Assembly: GCA_013398615.1 (NCBI GenBank)
Contig: VZSR01003807.1
Location: forward strand, 16,570,237-16,634,236
Length of the DNA stretch: 64,000 nt
Source: Brachypodius melanocephalos
Lineage: Eukaryota > Chordata > Aves > Passeriformes > Pycnonotidae
Reading direction: 5' to 3'
Every line of letters begins with the position of its first letter. Positions within the stretch are counted from its first letter, which is position 1. The notes beneath the pieces were generated by a model, which saw only the letters and a program-made list of their open reading frames with translations, had not been told where the DNA came from and searched no databases. Of this stretch, positions 1 to 12,600 are shown piece after piece. The position numbers and the translations under genes were made by a program.

Positions 1-455
1 GGACGATTCTGTTACGAAAAAAATAGTACAAAATCCTTTCTCAAAAGGCAGTCATGATTAATATTTAGCTCATGGATTCTTTTTAACTCTTTTTTTTAAA
101 ATATTGCTCATTGCTATTTGACGGTTTTTACTGTGGAACTCACTCTTTAACTAACTTAAGATAGTTTTGTGCATGATTTTTCTTTTTCAGTGATAAATGA
201 TGGCCCTGATCCAGCAAAAGAGTATTTCTTTAACACTTCACATAAGTGGTTCTGCAACTGTCTGGAGGTTAGGGGGAAAGGAAGGGGGGAGAGAGCTGAA
301 AAAGGCAAGACACTAATGGGTCTGGAGGCTGTTACATTTTCAAGATACACAGATGATGAGTTACAGAATTTCAAGTGGATTAATAGTGGCAATGAGTAAT
401 TGTATCAATACATGCAGTGGACTGCATTTGCTGACAGTGATCCATTACCTTGCAG
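1..455 (+). other. End of an upstream AHI1 intron
   Basis: AT-rich sequence ending in the acceptor before the first recognised exon. A second acceptor-like site (TCTTTTTCAG, ending at 190) is followed by an open frame, but its peptide resembles no part of AHI1 and no good donor follows. I see no repeat here. Confidence 0.6.
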
Positions 456-616
456 TGCAATGTCTCTTTCTGAGCTGCAGCAGTATCATTCAGAAGAAGA
501 TGGCAATGAAAGTCGGTCACCTGAAAGACTATTTACATCAGAAGGACAGAAACTGGAGGGAAGCATGGCTAAACAGAAAACTAAAGCCAAGAAGGTTAAG
601 AAGAAAACCAGAAAAG
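456..616 (+). CDS. AHI1: AHI1 exon 1 of window: N-terminal basic patch
   Basis: The acceptor TTGCAG (ends 455) opens a 161-bp exon whose first base completes a codon begun upstream, so at least one coding exon precedes the window. Residues 1-53 are polar, with many Ser, Gln and Glu. They end in a lysine-rich run (residues 38-53, including KKVKKKTRK) that looks like a nuclear-localisation or other basic patch; human AHI1 has a similar KKTKKKTK run at this place. The donor AAAAG|GTCTGC is weak. The split codon G|AA joins exon 2. Confidence 0.85.
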
Positions 617-3600
617 GTCTGCCAATAAAATGTTGCAATGCTGTACTACTTTGTTGCCCCCTTTTTTTGTGCTGCTACAGAAATATTTGTCAATAGTAGT
701 AAAACAGAAGTGATTGAGCTGTTTGAGTTATGTACATTTCTTAAGTTGCTCAATTGTACCTCTGTTCTTCCAATTCTGAGGCTTATTTGTGAGGATGTTT
801 ATTTGATAAATCAATCCAAAATTTTGAAAATTAATTTACTGTAGGTAGTTTTGAGTTGAGACGGAGGTTACTATGTTCCATTAGTGACAGTTTGTTTACT
901 TTGCTCCAATTTCTAGAAGAAACCATGGAAGTTGCTGCAGAAAATGATGAGGAAATGAAGAATTCAGAAATTTCAACTCAGTCTCAATTTGGTTTTGGTG
1001 ATGATCTTGTTTTGGGAGTTTATATCCATCGATCAGATCGGCTTAAAATTGATCACTTGGTATCTCATCCTGTGGTTAAAATCCATATTGTTGATCAGAG
1101 AAGTGGCTTATATGTGAAGAAGGATTATAGGTGACTTTTAGTAAACTGTTTCTATTATCACTGATTACAATAAATAGGTATACTCTTCCCTACAAAATTA
1201 AATATGAAAATGAAAACAATGGGGTATTACAAGTTTGTGCAGTTGTTCATTAGTTTCTACATCTATGATAACACGTGTATATATATACGTACAATAAGTG
1301 AGGGTGGTGTTTTTCTTTTCCTTTGGCACTTCTAAATGATCTGCACTTCTGTAGTGCTCCTGAGGCTCCTCAGGGTAGTGGTCACAGCACCAAGCCTGAC
1401 AGAGTCCAGGAAGTGTTTGGACAATGCTCTCAGGCACATGATGTGACTCTTGGGGATGGTGGTGTGCAGGGCCAGGAGCTGGACTTGATGATCCTTGTGG
1501 ATCCCTTCCAACTCAGCATATTCTGTGAATCTGTGATATTTCCAATACAGTTCATTCTGTATTCTTCCCAGAGGCAAGATTTTTTAAGTGTCAAAAGTAT
1601 ATAAAAGCCAAGAACATGTAAGCAAAATTCTTGTAGTATAAATAGTGTTTGCCTTTTATATTAAGAATTTTTAAAATCCTTAAATGAAGTTTAGTTCTTT
1701 ATATTCCTATTGACTTCAGTTGCTTGGTTCCACTGTCAGTATTCATAATTTTCCTGAAACCATATTTTATTGGGGCTTAAACAAGAGACTCCACCATGAT
1801 CATTATGCATTTATTTGCTAACAGTAACTTAATTGTTAGGATTTTCCACTTCAGCCTGTAGTTTTTTTATATACGTTGCAAATTATCTTCAATTTTTTCT
1901 GTAATCGGACAAATAGTATCCTATGTGTTTCTTAGCTTTCAGTAATTGAAAATATTGTTTTGTTTTGTTTATTGTTTATTTTGTTTTTAAATGCTCTAAC
2001 AATTGTAATTCTTTGGAAATCTTCGAACAGCAAGAAGGAAGATTCATCTTCTGAACAGGAAGAAATAGAGCATATTCTTCCTATAATGACACAACCATGT
2101 GACTTCAGAAAGTCTAAATCAACGATTCCAGACTGGGAAGAGCAAGTAATATTTAATGAGTGTTTTACTTATTTTATTCAAAACACTGAGGAAAACCCTC
2201 AAGTTATTCTTTTTTTTGAGGTAAGATGAAATATTTAGCATCCGATTTATGCACATTCTGTTTTTTTTGTTTGTTTCTTCATCAGGATATATTTGACTGA
2301 ATCAAGTGTTTTATTATCGTTAAATTAGGTTAATAGTTTTAAGGTACAAAGTGGAGATACCAAAAAGTGGGGGATTTTATAGGAAAGGATTCTGTTTTGA
2401 TAGTAATAAAGAGTACTAAACTTTCTTATAAAATCACCTCTCAAACTTCTGGCGAAGGGTGGTAGGATATGGTGGATATCACTCTTTTCACATTCTTGAA
2501 ATCTGGAAAGGGTTTTAGTGCAAAAAACTCAAAGGTAGAATTTGAGTGTAGAGGCACCTCATTGTACCAACCTGCAAACTATTGCCTTATTTCCATTAAC
2601 ATTTACAGATCTACCTCTCCTGTCCCAGTCTTCCTAAAGTCATTATTAATCTGCCCTCCAGTACAATTATGTTTAAAGGAAAAATTTTAGATTATATATT
2701 CAATGTAATTTTTAGCTTAGGCATTTCAGTATTTGTACAGAGAGATTCTGTAGAATTAACATAAAAATGGAAAACTAAAACAATAAATATTTTTCATTCC
2801 TTTTTCTTTTCTGATTTCAAATAGATTGAATATAATTTATTGCCATATGTTTCTTAATGTTTTGTGATGCTTGTAAATTACCATATTTATAGAATTAAGA
2901 ATCCTTAATTGTTTAACACAAAACTAATTATGTTTATATATAAAGATTCTTCATGGAAATAATGTTGGAACCAGAAGTATGATTCCACTGAAAAAAGGCT
3001 GCTTGGCTTCAATGTGTTTATGAAATATAAGTTGGAAAAAGTTATTATTCTAAGGGCTTTTTGTATACCAGATAAACTTCCAGGAGTAGCAAAATATGGG
3101 AAAATCCAGGTCCCTGACAGAAAAATGAAGACTCATAGGTATCCTTGGAAGTGTTCAAGGCCAGGTTGGATGGGGCTTTGAGCAGCCTGATCTAGTGAAA
3201 GATGTCCAAGTGCATGACTCAGAACTCTGATCTTTGAAGGTTCCTCCAACAGTTCCAAACTGTTCTCTGACTGATGTGATGACAAAAGTGATAAAGTTAG
3301 GAAAGAAAAATTAACTTTATGACTGCCATTTTCCATATAGGTTGATATTCAGCTGATTTTTGCTGTAAGAATTGTGATTGAAATGATTTCTTAGTTATTA
3401 AGAAAATTACACATTATTGTTTTTCTCTTTTATTGAGGCATAAGGAGAGCAAGAATAAGTTTTTATTAAGACTAGACTTCTTTTTTAATGGAGATCCTAA
3501 ATAGTCAGCAGATAAATGCATGAGGACCTGTTATTTCTATTTTCATACTTGTGCAGAAGAAATACTGGTTTTGTAATTTCTTAAAATTTAAAACTGTTTA

Positions 3601-6600
3601 ATTCAGGGAATTGACCAAGCATATTTTCAGCAGTTTTTTTTTTAAATTACCATGAAGTATATATTTATTAGAAATGCATTTATATCCCTGCTGATCCTTC
3701 TAGGTCCTTGATTCTCCAAGTATGTATGAAGTGAGAGCCTGCTCTGATGTAAAAATTCAGGAAGGTCGTTACCGAAAAATTTGTTGGGCATTTCTAAAGG
3801 TACTGTAAATAATTAAATGAAGAAACAAAGTTCATAAATCCTTTTATATGCAAATCTCAAACTGTACTAAGTAGGAAAGCATTTTAAAATATTTTCAGCA
3901 ATTGAGGTAGAAAGGAAAAAATCCTTGTTTGCTTGACTGTTGTCTCATTTTCCTCTTCTTCCACTCCATGAAATCAACACAGTAACAGGCTTGACATTAA
4001 AGAATATGTTTTTCAAGAAAGTCTAGAATGTGTAAGATTATTTTTGTGTGTTCATACAGTACAGAAGATTGTTTTCTTTTAGGGTTTTCTTTGCGTTTAT
4101 GTGATTGTGAAGAGAGCTACAAATCCGCTAATTTCCGTACCTCAGCTGTTCTGTATTCTAGTGGCGTTTTCAGTAGTCTAGTCTTTGAAAACACTCCCTA
4201 ACTTGGGACCTTTTAAGAGAACCTTGCATGTGTCAATTAGTTCTTTGAGAGCGGACAAACTTCAATTTCCCTGAGGATTATTTATTTACACCTACCTCTG
4301 TGTTTGATAGTCACTGACAATCATTGAGCAGTCCACAACATAGAAGAAATGTGAGAAATACAGGAGAAGAAAATGGGCTGCAAGTATAGGTGAAGGGATG
4401 GGGCCCTCCATAGCAATTCAATACAGAGATTCTTCTGAGCTCTGCCCAAGATAAATCTACTGGAATCAGGAATCTGCTATCCCATGTCCGTTAGCAGAGC
4501 TGATAGGAGCTGTGCATCCAGGCATTCAGTACAGCCAACTCCTGGACAGAGAGAAAAGTGAATTTTCAGCTCATAAATTTGTTGCCTGTTCTTTATTCTT
4601 ACTGCATCTCTTTTTAGCCTTTTATCTCTATCAGTCAAAGTAGAAATGCCCCGATTCAACACTAATCAGTAAATGGCAGTAGATACTTCTGGTATTCTTC
4701 TGTTCAGTAGAGAGGACTCTGTCTCCTCTGAAGTTGGAGAGGTTACTACATTGCTGTATCTTCTGCTCTGAACCAAAGCCTTACCAATGCTCTTCATTGC
4801 AGGATTCAAAGAGGACAGATTTGGAAGAAGCTGTTTGTGGATTGGCACAATCCTTTGAGATTTGGTTAATTTTAGCAAATAGTAGTTTTAAAAAAAAGAG
4901 GTTCTCCCACTTTCAAGATATTACTGCTGTGACATATTTTTTGAAACTAGGCTTCCATCTAGGATTTATCTTTGTGTTTTAATCCTGGGGGATTAAATAT
5001 ATACTTAGTTCATTATCACTTTTAGAGTTAGTATATTTCTGCAATGGGAAGTGGATTTCAAGAGTTTATACTGTAAGTTAAGATATTAGAAATTATCAAT
5101 TACTTTTGTGTTAACCTTTCTTCCTCTTTCCTCTTCTTAAACACCCTTCCAGCTTGTGGGTGCAAATGGAGTTCTAAATGTTGGTGGAAAACTGCGTCTG
5201 CAATTATATTACCCACCTTCAAGGACCAAGTCACTTTCAAATGTTGTTGAGGTTTATGACTGGTGGGCAAAATGTCCAAGAAATCGTTACCCATCAACTT
5301 TATATGTAACTGTAAAAGGCCTAAAACTACCAGATCATGTAAGTTAAATATGTAATATATAAATATGTTTGTAAATATGCAGATTTTTCTGTAGGAACTA
5401 GTACCTAGATAGAGCATGTGAGTCTGTGTTTGTACACATGTATATAAAGCTGTGCCTACATGCAGTATATAAAATACATAATAAGAATGTTACATCTCAA
5501 GATAGGCATTTCAAACTCAAAATAGGTATCTTTGAAAAACAGGCATAATTTTCTACCTACAGCTTCAAATATTTTGCCACTGACAGTCAGAAAACTTTCA
5601 GAGTACTTTCTTGAGGATTAATTAGCATAAATGCCATTTTTAAGTCACTGAACTCACATTGGTGTGTAAATTATTTGAGGAAAGATGCACGTTACTTAAC
5701 TTTGCTTCCCTGCACTCTCTAGCTGTATTGAGCTGTATTTGTTTTCACAAATAAGAGCTTCTTTAAAAATAGGCTTACACTGGTATGTGCTGAGATGGGC
5801 ATTGAAGATAAATATGTAATTTTCTTTTTTCCAATGCAAATTCAATGTTGTTCTGTTATTCCTTCTGCTCACTTTTGCACTATGGAGAGTGGAAGCCTGG
5901 TGAGATGTGTACCTTCTCAGTAGTACAATACAATAAAATACAATAGTGAAGTAATTCTCGTTTTCACTGACCTTGACAGTTATTAAAAATAGGAGAGTAT
6001 TGATTATTTGAAAAAATTGTGATACCACTTGATTGACACAACTTTGGAAGCTTGGATTACTCTCTGACTTTCTGGTTACTTTAAATGACATTTTGCAATG
6101 CAGTTTTCCTGTATTAAGCTTTTCCAATCTCTGTGTTCCAGATATAAAGATGCAAGACTTTTAAATTAAAAGTACTTCTTAACCTTTTTAGAAATTACAT
6201 TGTTCATTTTAAAAATAGTTTTTCCCTGATATTTAGTTTTGTTTGCCTTAAGGTTGGTACTTCTTTTCACTCTATGGCAGCTGTTCAGCAGGAACTAAGT
6301 AATAGAGCACTATCTGAGCTCCAGAGAGAAGGATGTCAGCCTTCTTCAGAGGAGAAAAAGGAGCCATTTAAGTGGTCAAGATTGCCTGGACAGGTGAAGC
6401 ATTTTTCTTTGAATTTTAAATGAAAGTAATTTACATATTTACTATATAAGTGTTATGAAACAAATAATTAATTAAAATAATTAACAAAGATATTAAACAA
6501 AACATTAAAAACTCTCGTAGAGAGTGGAAGAGGCTTAACCTTAGCAAGTATGGTTGATTTAACCATTTTTTTCACCAGAACAGCCAGGTATTTTTTTATC

Positions 6601-9600
6601 TGCAGAATTCTGTAAGAATTTGAAAGAGTAGGGTTATTTGGGTAATGGAAGTAAGACAGGAAGCCAGTTCTCAGATTAGAAATATATTTTCTTGAGTTTT
6701 CTTTTTGTTTGTTGAAGACATTTTTAAACTATGACAGAAAGAGCTTACATTGAAGAACCACACAGCTACTGTGGATATTGCCCTTCACTTAAAGCTTTGA
6801 ATTTAGTTTGGAGAAAAAGCCATTGGGTAAAAAAGAGATAATATGTTGGGAGAAAGGAAAAGGATCTAAAATACCGGTTCAGCTTTTTGAAATACTTCTT
6901 CTGTGGTTTTGTCTTTAAAAGTTAGATATTTAAATACAGATAAGGAATGTTAAAATGATTTGGTAGAAGACCAAAGGTTTGAGTGAGTTTAAACACTGAG
7001 TTTACACTGCAATCATTAGATTACTACAAGATGTGCTTAGACTCCTTAAACAAGCTTCACTTACTTTCTAACTCCACAGCTTCCATCATTGATGCTAGGC
7101 ATTATTAACTATTTCTTAAGATTCAGGAATTTATTTAAATTTAAATATTTTTTTAGTTTTTTTTTAAACCTGCTAGTTGTTTTTAGTAGTGGTGCAGAAA
7201 GAAATATGCATTCATGAGGCCTAGATTGTGCTGCAAAACTGTCTCTGTTTATAGTATGTTGAATTTTACTTTGGAATGCCATTAAGATGTTACTAGCCTT
7301 TTAGAACTTCTGGATGTGTGTGAGAGTGTGTTCCACGCCTTGGATAGTTAATATTCCTCCCAATTGTTCCCTGAAAAGCCAGGCCTGCCGCATACCCAAC
7401 AAGCACCTGTTTTCCCTGCGAGGTGGAGATATGGGCTGCTTCTGTATCCGCTTCTCTCATGATGGGAGAACGCTGGCAGCAGCATGTGCAGGAAGGAATG
7501 GCTATCCCATTGCTTGTAAGTTTAAATACGTTTTGGCTTTTTGCTTATAATCCATGTATTTGGAAATTAAGGATTAAGGGAAATTAATTTTTAAATTGTG
7601 CTTTTTTAGAGTTTCTGGTTTGTAGTTGTGATTAGATGATTGTTCTGTGCCTTAAAGAACATTGAGGAAAATGCTCTTTCTGTGTTGATGGCCTGGAACT
7701 GGCTTTTCTACATGGTTACATATACACAGTTTAATGGGAGGAAATGACACCATTTCTGCCCAGAGGCCTAATGGAAATACTAAATCAGTTTGCAGAAGGA
7801 ACAGTTTCTAATGAGAATATTTTAAGGGAGATAACATTTTAAGCCTCCACCTCACACACTTTTCATGTAAGTTTTTTCTCCTAACCTATCTTGAAAGTTA
7901 GATACTGGAATGTCGCCATCTCCAGACAGACTACTGGAAGCTACTGTATTCCCTGGTCCAGTTGAGTCAAAGTACAAACATGCTGTATAACTCAAAGTTT
8001 TCACTGCTTCATCATGGTAGCTTCAACTGCATGGTTCTTAAATCTTGTATAAAAATTTTGAGATTTAAAGAGCGACATTTTAAGTGTACACAAAGTAAGT
8101 GTTTAAATGCAAGGAACAGTAAATCTAGGTTCCTTTATTACACAGCCCCAGAAAATCACCTCAGTGTTAAAATATTTCTAAGATTGTCAATTAGTTGTCA
8201 AAATTTAAAAAACCCAACATAATCCTAATTTGGTTTTCATAATTTAATGCAAATAAGGTGTTTCTTAAGGGGTGAGACATTTGTGACATCCATGAACCAC
8301 TAGATGGAAGTAGATGCTTGCTGTCTGTTCACATCTGGCAATTATTTCGTCCTGTTGCCTCAAAATGAGAAGATAAAGAAAATTAGTTGATTTATGCAAG
8401 CAGAAAATCAGCCTAAGATTAGACTAAACTTTGGCTCTAGTGGCTACATCTGTTTGACTCCAAATACTTACAAAACTTTTATTTTTCTATTTCAACCTCC
8501 CTAGTGTATGAAATTCCTTCTGGACAGTTCCTGAGAGAATTTTATGGTCACCTTAACATAGTGTATGATCTTTGTTGGTCAAAAGACAATCAATACCTTC
8601 TTACTGCTTCCTCTGATGGCACTGTCAGGTCAGTACGATGAGATATTCTGGCAGATACCATTAGAAGTTGAAAAGAAAGTGGTCCAATTCAGTGTTTGAC
8701 TACAAACTGTGCTATAGTGTTTTAATTAAAGATTTGGTTACCATGTAACTAAAATAATACAAAAATTGTGGTTGGGTTAATGACTTGCACTGTATTTACT
8801 ATTTCTAATGTATTTGTGTTTGAAACCAAAGCTTTTCCAAAAACTCTAAATCTACAGTGCAGTAAAAAACTAAAAAAGATTTTATTTCAAGAAGACACTG
8901 AGACAGTTGTAATATTATGTTCCTGGAGAAATTGCCATACTACGAATGAAGTATTAAGTTTACAAATTTGAACACTAGGCCAGAAATAGAAAATTTAAGA
9001 TTCAAGGTGTGTAAATTTACTACACTGTATATATGTATGTTGGTGGGGTTCTTTTGGTTTTTTACACTTAGTAAAGTAATTCAGCTTAAATTGCTTTTAA
9101 TTCATTTTGATACTGTTATTTCTTAAATCAAATACTCTACAACTAAAATGTACTTCCCTGCAGTGTTAATGTTGAAATATTGATCTGTTCAGATCTAAAC
9201 ACCCAAACCCTCAAAGTTGTAGATACACATGGAAATATGGCTGGGACACTGTACAGTTTTATTGTGAGCAGCTTCATTGATTTTCGTAGATCTTTCTGGG
9301 TGTTTTTAGCCCTTCAGATCCCTATCTATTATTTCTGTAATGCAACTCAGTAATGCTACAGGCAGTTGTGTAACTGAAATGCCAGAATAACTGTTAAATG
9401 ATACATTGTACGTGTGGAATTGTTTTAGGGTTTCTTTGCTGCTTATATGTAGGCATAAAAAGTGTGTGTTGAGAGTTCAGCACTTTTTTTTTTTAATTTG
9501 GGAGTGGATTAAATAAGATTTTTTATATTGAGGTAAAAATCAATTTATTTATGTTGCCTGTAAGAATGCCAAGCTGCTCCTCAGTTCTTGAATTTGTGGC

Positions 9601-12600
9601 AACAAGCTGAAACTGCAGTGGTCTGCTTCCTTTTCTGTGTACTATGTACAATCACTGTACAAGTTATTACTTCCTGTATTTGTTGTGAGTTGCCTTCAGC
9701 TCCTTAAAAAGTGTCAGCACTTCACTGCTTTGAAGTTGTTATCAGTTTATTATTTGGATTATCTCATACTGAGTTCTAAGGCAATGTGAAGGTAAATTCA
9801 TGAACTTACACAAATTCTTCTTTATATAGTGTTCTATGTTATCCTCAAGCCTTCCCAAGGTTTAGTCCCACATTATTTGTAAACAATTAATTAATATTTA
9901 TTTTCTTAGATTAAAACCATTTTGAAAGATAGGTAAACTCGTAAACTCCTCGTGACCTTTCTGCATCAAATTGCAAATTAAATGCTGTACTCTAAAGGGT
10001 TGCAATTTTGTAATTAAGTCAATGGTGAGTAAGCATAAATTCTTCAATAGCCACCAGAAGTGGTTACTTCAGCTGATGAAGTGCCACTAAAACAGTATTT
10101 TGTAACGGAATACTGTGTGTAATGTGCTGCCCACCTGTATTTAGTGATCCAGGTACTGCTTTATTCTTTGTGGACTCATCTTTGGGGAAGACTCACTAAT
10201 AAAATGAATACCATCAAATAGAAAACACTAGGAAAAATCTGATCTTAAAGCCATGGGTGGCAAAGAATAGGAAATAGAAAATTGATTAATAATATGAAGA
10301 GAATTTTTGTGATGTAAACATCTTTGAGATCGTGATCACTGTGTGGCTGGGAATTATTATTCTAAAATTTTCTGGGATTTTAATTATATTTAGTGGCCCT
10401 AAATGTTTCTTTATGGCTTTTCTTGTTCTAATACTGTTTTAAATTAATGATATCCCAGAAGAGCTTAATTTTGTTCTAACTTCTGAAAGAAACTAATTCA
10501 TTCCATGGGATTCTTCATGAGTACTTTAAATTGAGAAATATATCCATTGAGTAAGTAGTCATTAATTTGCTTTGAAGACTGAATACTCTGTAAAGTGTTA
10601 GAAAGTACCATATTAAAGGATTAAACAGAGATGAAACAAATTGGTGGGATAAAGAGGTGTTGTTAAGTGGTTGCAAGCATTTGCCTCTAGAACCTGTAGC
10701 ACAAAATACGGCATGAGTTATACCTGTGTGTGTGACTGTTTTATACAGTAGAAATTCTAACTTTCTTTCCTTTTAGAATGTGGAAAATAGAAATGAAGGC
10801 AGCATCTGCAGTGAGAGTTTTCCCTCATCCTTCATTTGTCTACACTGCCAAGTACCACCCAGTTGCTGACTCGTTGGTCGTGACAGGATGTTACGACTCA
10901 GTGATTAGAATCTGGAATGCAAATGTGAAAGAAATCCATGGGCAGCTGCTACAGGAGCTTGATGGCCATAAAAGTTTCATCAACACACTTTGTTTTGATG
11001 CAGAAGGTATGTAGTTAATATTGCTTTTACAAACAACTGAAGACCAACTTGAATGTTACTAGTTTTCTTTATGTCATGGAGGCAATGTATTCTTAGGAAG
11101 AAATTGTTTACTGGGAGAGTGCTGAGACACTGAGACAGGTTGCCTGAAGGTTTTCAAGGCCATGTTGGTCTGGGCTTTTTTGTTGTGGAAGGTGTCCCTC
11201 CCCATTTCAGGGGAGAACTAGATGATTTTTAAGGTCTCTTTCAACCCAAATCAGTCTATGACTCTTTGATAAAGAAAATGAGGTAGTAGTAATTAGATAG
11301 TGAGAATTTTAGCACTAGACTGAAAAAGTGGGAAGATAATGAACTTTTGAATATTGACAGAGAATAGGGAACAATAAAGAATAAAGAATAAATAGTTGTG
11401 CTTAAAGAACAAATGTTGGAAAACACTATTTTGTTCTAGTTCAAGGTTCTTTTAGTGAATGTATAAGTAAGCATTGAGCTATCGTGTGAAGCTCGTTGAG
11501 CTGTAAATGTTCACTTTTTGCTGGTTTTGGAATATGAATAAAAATGAAAAAAATCTAAAAATCTCTTCTGCACTTCGGTATTTAATGTTTATGCTACATC
11601 CAGATTTATGGTATCAGCTTATGTCAGGCAATATGAACAAAGTGCATTTGCAATGAGTGTATTATAGCAGAAGAGATGAAAGAATTGATATTTGCCTATT
11701 CACAAAAATGAGAACAAAAGATTGTTTCTTGTTTTCTATATTATTGTTTTGTGGTTGGTATTTTACTTATAAGACATTATTTCTCAGGACACTACATGTT
11801 CTCAGGAGATAGTTCAGGACTGATAATAGTTTGGGATACACCTGTCAAAGGAAGTTCTCCACACCTTTTTCAACACTGGAAGATCAATAAGGTAAACAGG
11901 TTTCTTAAACTAGCATTGTAATTTTTATGTGAACTGTTCCAAATCTAGTAATCTGTTTTGAATTAATTTTTTTTTAATACATTACCTTTTGTTTAACTGC
12001 AGAGGTATATTTTCTTTAAAAATTGGTGTAGAAGAACTGCTACAATGTGCCGTGATTCACTGACTTAATTTTTTAAAATTGTTTTGCAACTTAATTGGGT
12101 TGGGCACTGAAACAGGCTCCCCAAGGAAGTGATCACACCACCAAGCCTGAGAAAATTCAAGAAGTATTGGACTCTCAAGGCACATGGTGTGATTCTTGGG
12201 GCTGTCCTGTGTAGGGCCAGGAGTTGGTCTTTGATGTTCATAGTGGAGCCTTTGCAACTAGGGTAATTCTAGCATTCTGTGATTCTGTAATTTTTTTTCT
12301 ATATAAAATGTGAAAATGCTTGGGGTTTGATAGCACTGTTTTAACAGGTAAATGCTTTGTTCTCTAGACACAAAAGTAAGATAGACCACAGGCTTTAAAA
12401 ACCACCTTTTTTCATACCTTAGAGCCCTAATGTTCAGTCAGCATTTCTGTCATCATCTTATTTTTTTTATACTCAGTCACAATGGAATCTGCATTGTGGT
12501 TGTAAAAAGTTGATATCTAGGATGTAATGCTTTAATACAGGAACAAACTTTTTCCTTAACCAAATAAAATTAATTGAGCAGAAAAAGAGTAATGCAAGAG

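Noticed and set aside
169..399. Open frame after an acceptor-like TCTTTTTCAG, possible earlier exon
   Set aside because: The peptide has no likeness to the AHI1 N-terminal region, and no consensus donor follows in a phase that fits exon 1.
1332..1577. Overlapping open frames on both strands at a CR1 copy
   Set aside because: They are shadows of the non-coding CR1 3' end; similar frames appear at 12057-12257 and 22160-22402 for the same reason.
5696..6127. Longest open frame of the window (143 codons, minus strand)
   Set aside because: It lies in intron 5, shows no domain or family pattern, and its composition is what AT-rich intron sequence gives by chance.
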